Source: Dromiciops gliroides (lineage: Eukaryota; Chordata; Mammalia; Microbiotheria; Microbiotheriidae). Taken from it: 64,000 bases of DNA. Of the stretch, positions 13,549-23,700 are shown piece after piece. Under the pieces are notes generated by a model. The model worked only from the letters and a program-made list of their open reading frames with translations. It was not told the origin of the DNA and did no database searches. Position 1 is the stretch's first letter, and every line of letters starts with the position of its first letter. The stretch is from positions 477,542,617-477,606,616 of the forward strand of contig NC_057864.1 of NCBI RefSeq assembly GCF_019393635.1. Reading direction: 5' to 3'. Position numbers and translations under genes: made by a program.

Positions 13549-16500
13549 CTGTCTCTTTTTCTCTCTTTCATATGATTTTTTGGTTCTATATGTTTTCAAC
13601 ATATTTTTTGAAAGCTAAAAGGCCATTTGTTTCTCCTTTCTTGTTTTTTTTTTGGGGGGGGGTTCCTTTCTTGCCCTTCCGTCCCTCCTACTAATTCATC
13701 TTTTTCCTTTTCCTTTCCTCCTTCCTTCCCCTCATGTATTCCTTCCTCCTCCCTTCTATATCTCCCTCCTTTCTTCCTCCCTTCTCTTCTTTCCTTCTCT
13801 TCCTTCCCTCTTCCTTTTTTGCTCTTTTTCTTCTCTTCTTTCCTTCCTTCTTTCTTTTCTGCTCTTTCCCTTCTCTTCCTTTCTTCCTTCTTTCCTTCTT
13901 CCTTGCCTGTCTCTCTCTTGCTCTTTTGTTGTTGTTAGAATGCATTTCTGTGTGGTTTTAGCCTCCTGACTCTGTATTTCCTGTTGTGAACAGTGCATTG
14001 TGTTGAGTCCATTGGATTTCCTCTGCTGCCTGATGTGGCGAGTAACCAAAATTCACCCAACCTGTGAAGCCATTCTTTCAGACTGGCCAGGTTGGGGGCT
14101 AGCTTGAGAAAGAAAGAGGAAGGAGTACATTGGTTTTGATCCCAGCTGCCCTGAACACAACTACAACCCTTTAGTGCTAAACTTTGGCACCAAGATTTTC
14201 AAGGAAGTTTCAGGATGACAGCCAGGAAGAAGAGAAATAATTCATCCTTCTTCTGTTATGAAAAGGGATCTTTCACAAAGAGACTCTAATGAATGAAATT
14301 TGCCCTTCTTTTTCCATCTACCCCAAGTCTCCATTTCCTTCCCCCTGTGGGCTTTGGCTGAGCTCCATTGAGTTAAAGTGCTAGTTGAACATCCCTCTAG
14401 GATAACATTTGAGGGGAAGCCTGGAACAAAATGGGCTTCTCCTCTCTCCTCCCCTTGGGCTTTCTTTGGGGCCTCAGAGCTAATGGCAGCCTGGGGCCAA
14501 TGATAGGACTCTGGGAAAGCAGCTATGGACTGCAGATGGGGGGCGGGGAGGATGCCAGGATAGCTCAGTAGTGCCTTCTGGAGATCCTCGGGGGTTGAAG
14601 GAACTCCCAAGAATGGAGCCTCTGCACCAGAAGTAGGGGCTGAGCCATGCAACATGGCTATTTTGTATGCACTGAATTTTAGTTAGTCTTGAGGGAGAGA
14701 AGCCTGGGTTTTGAGAGCTGCCTTGCCAAGGAAAATCCTCACAAAGATAAGAGCTGTCAAAGGTGGAATAGGCTCCTCCCCACCCTTTTTGCCGGAGGTC
14801 TCCAAGGAAAGGCTGGGTATGTGATGGGGGAGGGGAGATTCCTTTGTGGGTGTTGGTTGAATAAGATAAGTCCTGAATTCCCTCTCACCTCTAAAAGTTC
14901 TATGGGAAAATGGGCACCTGGGATTTCTAAAGTATAGTGGAGTCCAGCTCAACTAGAATGATCTGGATTCCTTCAAAGGAACATAGGGAACATAGAGGTC
15001 CCTTTCCCTGAGCTAGCTAAGTATCACCCTTAGAAGGCTGTGCCATAGCACCCAGTGTACAAGAGCTCAGGCCTCTGATCATCTCTCCTCCCACCCAAAG
15101 AAAGGCCCATTGGCTTCCTCTAGCAGACTTCCCATCCCATTGTCTCCTGAGGAAAGGAGAAGAACCTTCCTCCCCCTGGGTTTATTTGCATTTCCATTTA
15201 TGATCCTTCCTCGGGAATATAGATGAATGGGGGAGATACTTTGGGGGTAAAGGGAGGAGAGAAGAATTATAGACCCATTATTTCAGTAGTTTAAGGAAGG
15301 GCTTCTTAAACTTTTTCCACTTGAGACCCCTTTGCACTTGAGAAATTTTTATGCGACCCTTGGTATATATGTCTATAAAATAGGTACACGTACCCTTTTA
15401 CTGTTGCCAATTTTTGAGACCCCCCCCCCCACATTCAGTTACTCGACCCAAAGTGGGGTTTAGGGGATTCCTGGTGTATTGAATCCTCTCCATGGATGCA
15501 GATCAGCAACTGAATTTGTAATTTTATAGTCTTAGAGTTTTCCTGGGGGTCACTGCCTGGGGTCAGAGGGTAACTGACCTGCCTGATCTATCAACCAGCC
15601 CGTAGTGAGTGAGTGCTTACCTTCTACCTGGCGGCACTGAGCAGAGTCCTAGAGATACAAAGAAAATTCAAATACAGTCTCTGCTCTCAGGAGGTTTACA
15701 GTCTATTAGGGGAGGGCATTTATAAGCCCATAGAGCAAGTTTGTATCAAAGACAGACTGGGAACTCAAATATTCCTGACTCCAAGGCTACTTTTTCTCAA
15801 AGGAGAGCAAATTTGGGGGTGGGTGGGGATTAAAGGACTAAAATAGGGAGAGGGCTTTGCCTTGGTAAGATAGCTGGCACTCTATTCCCTTTGACCTCTT
15901 CCTCTGCTTCCCCCTCCCTTACAATTTCACCATCAAAGACCCTTCAATTAATTAGGCCATTCTCTCAAAGCACCAACAGCAGCTGACCTCCCCACACATT
16001 ACCTCCTTCTCCCAAGCTTCCAGGGACTTTTCAAGCTGAATGACACATACCAGACAAGACCCCACCCCAACCAAAGAAGAAAGTTTGGAGGGACCCACTG
16101 TGCCAACCAACCTCATCTCCCCCTCAACAGGCCTGAGATTGGATCAGACTTTTTTTTAAAGCAAAGGATTTTTTTTTTTTGCCTTTTTTGGTAATACAAA
16201 AATATTTGGGTATGAGTCATTCATTTTTTTTACTTTCTTCTCTTCCATCAGGATCTACCACTGAGGCTTTATCCCTGCCCTTCATTCTCTATGACTACAT
16301 CTCTTTCTACAGGCAGATGGAGCTAAAACACTCATGTTTTTATCAAGCTTTATGCTTTCTTTGACCTGCACACTCCCCCTTCCCCCACAAAAATAAAACC
16401 ACTCCCTACACAATTTCATTCAAGACTCATAAGGCAGGACAGACATGAATTGTCCCCATTTTGCAAACAGGGAGACTGAGGCTCAGTGAAGTTAGATCAT

Positions 16501-19500
16501 TTTCGAGGCCACGCCCAGCAAGTTATTGTAGAAGAGGAAGTACCAGGCCTCTGGCTCCTGCAGGCAAGTGGACTTGATCCCTATGCATTTCTGCCACTCC
16601 AAAATTCTTTCCCATCTATTAGCAACTGATTTCATTGGTTTCCAGTTCCATGTTATCTCCAGTTCTTACTGGCACATTATTGTTAGTGTGAAGGTGACTC
16701 GAAGTTGGAGAGAAGCAAGGCTAGAAAGACTCCTGGCCTAAAGCATCAGAGCTGAGGCAGGGGTGGGGGGCGGGGCACAGGGGGAGTGGAGGAAGGTGAG
16801 GCGACAGAACAAAATGGGAAGAAGTCATATGATGAGAGCACTTTATGGAGCCCAGGGTGGCCATTGTAACTTCCTAGTATTACTTGCTTCCAAATCAGGA
16901 CTTCCTCTAATATCATACTTTGTCTCCTCAAAAAGCATAGTATTAAGAGAGATTTTATGTGTTCAGAAGTGAGGAACAAAGTCAGCTTGAGTTTGGGGGG
17001 TGCCCTACAAAGAGACCGGGAGGGGGAGGGGGGAACTGGTGCAGTAGGAAGCTAGATTTGGAACCAGAGCACTTCAGTTTCAATTACATCTCTGCTACTT
17101 GCTGTGTGATCTGAGCCTCAGTTTCCTCCTCTGTAAAATGGGGACAGGGCTTTGGCTTGATTAGGTGATCTCTAAGGTCCATTTCAGCCTCAAATCTATG
17201 AAGTCATGTGAGCAGGAGTCTTTGGGGTCTATTCCTACCTCCACTCTTCATGCCAACTCAGAAAATAATCCTAGGGTGCCTTTTCCCAGGATCACAGTTT
17301 CTCCTTCCCATTTTCCCTGCCACCCCAACTTTCAAGTTCAAGAGCAGAGGATGTGGTCACCAGGGAAACCAACTTCTCAACCAGATGGATCCCTCTCCAT
17401 ATTCATCTTGGTCCTGGGGCAGGAAGGTGGTACTTGGGGAGAGCAAGAGGCACAGGGTACATAGATCTGAGTGGAATTTAACTCTAAGTGACTTATGAGG
17501 TAGGAAGAAGAGGGCAATGTCGCTAATGTTGTAAGATGTCGTAAGAGGAAGAGATTCAAACATTGGCCAGAAATGGGGTTAAAAGACAGGTACTTGCCTG
17601 GCTATGAATTTTTGAGGTCCCTGAGAATTTCATTCCAGGATTGACCAAGCTATTGCAAGACTGTCTCTTGCTCCATCCCAGAGTTAGGTAGTGCTTTCAG
17701 GGAGACAGGAGGAGACACAGTCCCTGCTAAGAGTGTGGTTGGGAGGAAAAGATAAGCAGCAAATACCGAAATTTCAATCAGATGACAAGTTGAATATTTC
17801 AGATACTAACAGAGTTCAGGGGAGTGAGTGATCAACAAAGTCATGAATAATTTAATGAGCATTTATTAAGCACGTGCCTGGTATAATGCTAGGTGCTGAG
17901 GTTACAAATAACAATCAGAGGAGGCTTCCTGGAGGAGGTAGGACCTAAGTTTGGCAAATAGACTTATTGATCTCCATGCATTTCTGCAGTTTTTACCTCC
18001 AAAGCTGTTCCCCATCTTTTAGCTATTCATTTTCTTTTCATGACATATCTTGGGAGACTGGGATGGAGACAGGGATAATTCTCCCCATTTCAAAGATTCT
18101 AGAAAAGAAACTGAGGCCTAAAGTGCAGAATGGACTGATGATGGGGATGAAAACAGAGTCTAGGTCTCCTGACCTCCCAGCCTGGGGTTGGGGAGGCCAG
18201 GCTGGATGCCACTGAGAAGGGTAACAGGTGATAGAGGCGAGCCCCTGGGGAATCAAGAAAAGTCGGGTCCTGAATATTTGATGGGGGGCAGTTGTGATGA
18301 TTCCTCAGGGTCATGGGCCAGACTGGTCATGTGTGGTGGGTTCCCATGCCACTGAGGAGCCATTCCAGTCATAGCACTGCTTGACCATCTCATTGAACCC
18401 GGGCTTAGGGCATGGGGGATAGTGCTACTGGCGGGGAGGAGACAGATCTGGATTAAACAGCCACCTCATCCCTCCTTCCACCTCTGCCCTCTCTTCATCC
18501 AAAGGCACCTAGAGAATGTTATCATAGTTCCAAGGTCTGAGACTTCCCAGCTTGGCTGCCCCGGGGAAGCTGTCTTCATCTCTCTCTTTGGTTTGTGCCA
18601 TTGGCTGCTTAGGTTATCAGTTGGTGGCTCTCCACCAAAGCTTGGGTCTCAGAGTCTTGGAGGTCTGACCTCAGTCGAGGTCAAGCCAACGTCTGGCTAA
18701 GAGGAAGACATGGACAAACAGCCTCCTCTCCTAACCCCAGGGGCCTCAAATAGCCTTGCAGAGAGACACCTTTTTACTGACCCCCTAGACTGCCTTAACA
18801 TCATACCCGGGAAATCAACTCTTCCCTAGAAACCTCCTGGCATTTCCTGAAGTGTGGCTACTGCTCAAGAGTTGAGCCTTCCTCATAGACCTATTCCCTA
18901 TAATCCTCTCCAACTCCCCCCAACCCCATCTAAGGACCCTAAGAAAACATTCCCCTGGTGGTGTTGATGGTAGAAAGAAATCGAGGAGAGAGCCAACTGT
19001 GGCACTGTCTACTAGCCACTTCCCAAGCCCTCCACTCTTTCCAAGGTTTCTGCCACCTCTTTCAGGATCCTCCTGCCAGGGTAAGCCATTGATCTCTGCT
19101 GAGGGCAGCTCAGCAGAATATTCGTGAGCACAGGTAGCCTTTTTTCTTTCTTTTTATTTTTCTTTTTTATTCTTTTGCTTCCAACCTTTGTTTTAGCTTC
19201 CAAAAATCCAAGGTGATCCCTGTCCAACCTGTTTCATGACTTGGTTTTAAAATCTATACACACACAGCTAAAAACAGGAAAGCAAAGATGCAGGTGAGCT
19301 CATTCACCAGACATTCCTTCCTGAGTCAGTGGCTCAGCTGTTGGTGATGCCTGGTGACGGCCAGGCTAAGGTCGAGGAAACGGGTTGGTTCTTTTTGATC
19401 TCTCTCTATCTCTATCTCTCTTGCATTTTTGTGAATCTAATGATGAACTTATGTTGCCCCACTTTTCCCTTCTCTTCACACCTTACCTACTAAAGGAGGA

Positions 19501-20669
19501 AATGCCACTTTTTTGGTAAGTGGACGTTAACCAAGAGGGACTTAAAAATCAGAATTTTTTTAAAAAAGAGAAAAAGAAAGACAGGATGAAGCTACTTACA
19601 GCTCAACAGCTCTCTGCAGGGCCAAAAAGAAAAAAAAAAGCAGTTTCCCAGGAGTTCAGAGACATATTTTATTTCAGTATCTATGACATTTGTGGTTTTT
19701 ATTTTTATTTTTGTTTTTTTTTCTTCCTTTTTCTGGTTCTGTTTTCAATTGAGTTCTCCCCAACCCTTCCCTGTCCCGCCCCTCCTCCCCCTTCCTTCCA
19801 CAGCCCTTTGCCATCTGTGTGTTGTTTGACCTCATCTCTTCATTATATAGCTCCATCTATATCTCTTGGTCTCTCTCCATACACGCTGTTCCCTTTAGCC
19901 CCACCTATGACCACCTTTTCTGTTTCTACCATCTCTTTGTGATATTCCTGTGTTGGTCCCCACCCCCTCCCTCCCTCCTCCCCCCCTTCCTTTCTTCCTT
20001 CTCCTCGCCCCCACCCTTTGGGCGGAAAGGTTCTTCGCCCTACTCTGGTCTCCCCCTTCTCCTCTCTTTCCCGCCCCCAATCGTTCTTTCATCACCTCTG
20101 CCCAACCCCCACCCCATCCTCAGCCTTCTCCCCACCGTTGTCCCCACCCACCTGATCTTCCCTTCTCCTCTCTTTCCGATCCGTTCCTTGGTGTTTTTGC
20201 ATGCGAAGAGACTTGCATGAGCTGCATTTATGGAGGCCCACCCAGAAGGTGTGATCAGGAAGGAAGGAAGGAAGGAAGGAAAAAAGGAAAGAAGGAAAGA
20301 AGGAAGGAAGGAAAGAAAGAAGGAAGGAAGGAAGGGGCAGGGCAGCAGGGTCTATGTAGTTTGCAGAATGCACCGTGCGTTGACGATGTGAGCGACAGCG
20401 CGTACCGGGAGGTTCTCTTTAAAAGCCCATCTCTCCTTCTCTCCTTTCCCCTCCTTCTCTCTCCCCCTCTGTCTCTCGTCTCCTCTCTCTTTCTCTGTGT
20501 CCCCTGTTCAGAGGCCCAACTCGCCCGAGGCCCGAGCCCACACCAAAGCGGAGCCCGCCCTGACCACACCGCCTCGGGGGAAAGAGGGTCGAAGCCCCAG
20601 ATCGGCTTCGCCGCAGCCACCGGCCAGGGGTGGCCGAGGCGGCACAGGAGGAGGAGGTTCGACCGGAGG

Positions 20670-20705
<36 letters not shown>

Positions 20706-23700
20706 GGGAGCGGGAGGAGGAGCAGGAGCAGGAGGAGGAGGAGGAGGCGCCTGCGGGAGCGTACCGGGAGAAGCCAAACACCGGCGGCGCTCGCGCTCCA
20801 CCACTTCGGCACCGCGTCGTAAAGGACGAAGGCGGCCCCGCGCCCCGGCCCCCAGGAGCTCCCCGCGATCGCTCAGCCGCGCCGGCTCCAGCAGCGACTC
20901 GGATGCGTCGGGCGCCTCCCATCAGCCCGGCCCGGAACCCAGCCAGGATCGGAGCCACTCCGCCCCCGGGAAAAAGTGAGAGCCCGCGGGCCTGCGGGGC
21001 GGTACTGAACTGGGGTCCGGGAGCCCGAGCTGGTGGCTGCTAACCTAGCCTTGACACCTAGAACCCCGCCCTAGCCCAGCCAGCCCCGACACCCAGCACC
21101 CTGGCCCGGCCCGGCCTGGCCCATGTGTAGACCCTCCAGGACCACTGCAAGGGACCTCAGAAGCCATCTGGACCAACCCTCCATTTTAAAGACGGGAAAA
21201 CCAAATCCTGGAGAGAAGTGACTTGCCCAAGGCCACACAGTTGAGATCCTAGACTTAGAGGTGGAGGGGCCCTCTAGTCCAAGACCCTCATTCTATTTTA
21301 TTTTATTTTTTGGTGAGGCAATTGGGGTTAAGTGACTTGCCCACGGTCACACAGATAGTAAGTGCCAAGTGTCAGGTCGGATTTGAACTCAGATCCTCCT
21401 TAATCCAGGGCCGGTGTTTTATCCACTGCGCCACCTAGCTGCCTCCTCGATTAGTTCCTTAATCCTCCTTCCTTCCCCCTCCCCTCCTAGCCTCCCTGTA
21501 TGATCCAAAGTCATTCTCCTTAGCCCTTAGCCTGGTTACACACTTTGCTTAGACGGATATTCAAATGAGGCCAGGTTTCTTAAGTACATCATGGTTGAAA
21601 GAAAGGAGATTGGAAGTCTAAAGGACTGGATAGGAATCCCAGCTCTTTGACTCACTACCGTGTGACCTTGAACAAATCACTGCACCTCAATGGGCCTCAG
21701 TTTCTCCCACTGTAAGATGAAGAGTCTGGCCTTAGTGGTCCCTAAGATCCTTTCTAGCTCTGGAGGGATCTTCTTGTGCTTTTAGATGAAGGGGGATGGG
21801 AATATACCGAGAAGGTTCAGACAGGACCCCAAATTAGTGACCTGGAGCATCCTATGCTTATATGTGAGGATCCCAGAAGTCGGAAGGTACCTGAAAAGCC
21901 ATGAATCCCACTCCCTTCCATTACAGCTGGGGAAACTGAGGCTGAACGAGACCCGGTAATGCTTCTGCAGTCACATTTTCCCAGGATCAAACAGATTTAG
22001 TTAGCCTTCCGCTGACCCAGTCTGTATCACTGAGTGATGTAATGGGTTTGGAATCAGAAGCCTGAAACTGGTTTCTAGCACCAAGACTTTTTATCTGTGT
22101 GACCCTGGCAATGTACTTGCCTTTGGTGGGCTTCCAGTTTCTCCTCTGCCACATGACCAAGTGCTTAAAGCCTGGACTGAGCTAAAGGCTGTGACTAGAA
22201 GCAATGGCCTAATGTCTGGAGCTAAAACCCCTCTGGCTCTCCTGGACAAGGCTCATGACCCCCCCCCAATCCTCCTCAGTTTGACAAAATGCCTTCCCCA
22301 GGTAGGCCTGGCTGCCATCCAAGCTTGGTGGTGGCACAGAGAGGGGGTACCCCTCCTAGGTCCCAGGCGCTGGACCTCCAGCTACTAGCCCTTCAAATCC
22401 TACCCTCCTACCCCCCCCCTTCAGGAGAGGATACTGATGGAAGCCACACTTGCTCCTCTATAGAAGAAAACCATAAGTTGGCAAGCCTCTGTCTGGTGGG
22501 GGCGGGGGAGTCAAACAGGGCAGCAGCCCCTGGCAGGCAGTGGGCACATAGACCCTCAGAGAAATCCCACAGAAAGGATCTGGCAGGGCCATGCTGAGGG
22601 TGCAGCAGACATGGCCACAGTCACAGGATGAGGTGGGAGTGTAGAGAAGGCAGCCCCAGAGCTTGGGGGCTTTGGATGTTGGAAGGTCTCTGCATCCCAG
22701 AGTCTGTGGGAAAGTATCCAGGATGAGAGAAGGAGCAAGGGGAAGCACAGTGGGTGGGAGGGGTAAAGGGAAAGAAGACTTGGAAATTCTAAGATCTGGC
22801 CCCGGGGCTGACAGTCCACCATCAGCTCCTGTTAATGTGAGCCTGTTCCGGTTTCAGAGAGAAGGAAGGTGATAACCGGATGAGGCACCCAGAGGGGGAA
22901 GCTACTAGGCCCCGGAGACGGTCCCGGAGCTACTCACCCATTCGAAAGAGGCGTCGGGACTCACCTAGCTTCATGGAGCCCAGGCGGATAACCAGGTAGG
23001 GAACCAAAGGCGGGGAAGAGGGGGTGGTCACTGACCCAGGAGGGCCCTGATCAAGGGTTTGGGTATCATGGCCACATCCATGGGCTCAATACAAAAGGGA
23101 TTTGGGGTATCTGACCTTGAGTGCTTGATCCTAGAAAATCAGAATGAAAAATTCTTCTGAATGCCTGAAAGCTGTGTAGAAAACGTTTTTGACCTCAAAA
23201 GACTCTTCTGGGGATAGGGGCTCATTGTTGGGTTCACCGACCAATGACAGGAACCAAGGCTCTGATGGAAATGGAAATTCAAGGTCAAGGTTGACAGCTC
23301 AGCGTTGGAGATTGGGGCTCTATGTCTAGGGGCTCCGAATAGGTGATGGAGGCTTAGTGTCAGATAAGGGCTCAGCGCCAGAGAGGATGACTCAATGTCA
23401 GGGATCGGGGTTCATTGTCAAGGATGGAAGCCCAGTATAAGCTCTGTGCTGAGAAAGAAGGTTGGGATGCTGGGGACTGAGGCTCAATGTCCAAGATAGG
23501 GGCTGAGTGTCAAGACTTAAGGCTCAGTGTTAACACTGATGGGTGGGGGCAGCTAGGTGTTGCAGTGGATAAAGCAGTGGTCCTGGATTCAGGAGGACCT
23601 GAGTTCAAATCCGTCCTCAGACCCTTGACACTCACTAGCTGTGTAACCTTGGGCAAGTCATTTAACCCCCACTGCCTTGCCAAAAACAAAACAAAACAAA

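Larger units (their letters stand above)
5661..20511 (+). other. SRRM3: SRRM3 long intron (14.85 kb)
   Basis: A very long intron. It holds a (TG)n run near 5811-5836, MIR-type SINEs at about 6080-6190, 6405-6500, 7680-7840, 10318-10460, 10555-10740, 16430-16560 and 17045-17200, a 20-bp-period array (6740-6947), an older Mar-type SINE (11908-12110), one WSINE1 (12141-12303), a hAT-like MITE (15298-15472), L2/CORE fragments (12555-12690, 15605-15740, 17845-17950), and large pyrimidine tracts (12930-13075, 13466-13926, 19960-20220). Unmasked unique stretches include 8240-10300, 13080-13460, 14040-15290 and 18200-19980. No constitutive exon could be placed in it. Confidence 0.7.

Noticed and set aside
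19200-19295. Cassette exon ending GATGCAG before GTGAGC
   Set aside because: The splice sites look fair, but the stretch has stops in the needed frame and no similarity to SRRM3 protein.
20255-20958. Long Arg-, Leu- or Pro-rich open frames on both strands across the SRRM3 464-nt exon
   Set aside because: They are shadows of the GGAGCA/GGA repeat and CpG-rich exon in other frames. Only the frame that joins to conserved SRRM3 residues on both sides, with proper splice sites, was kept.
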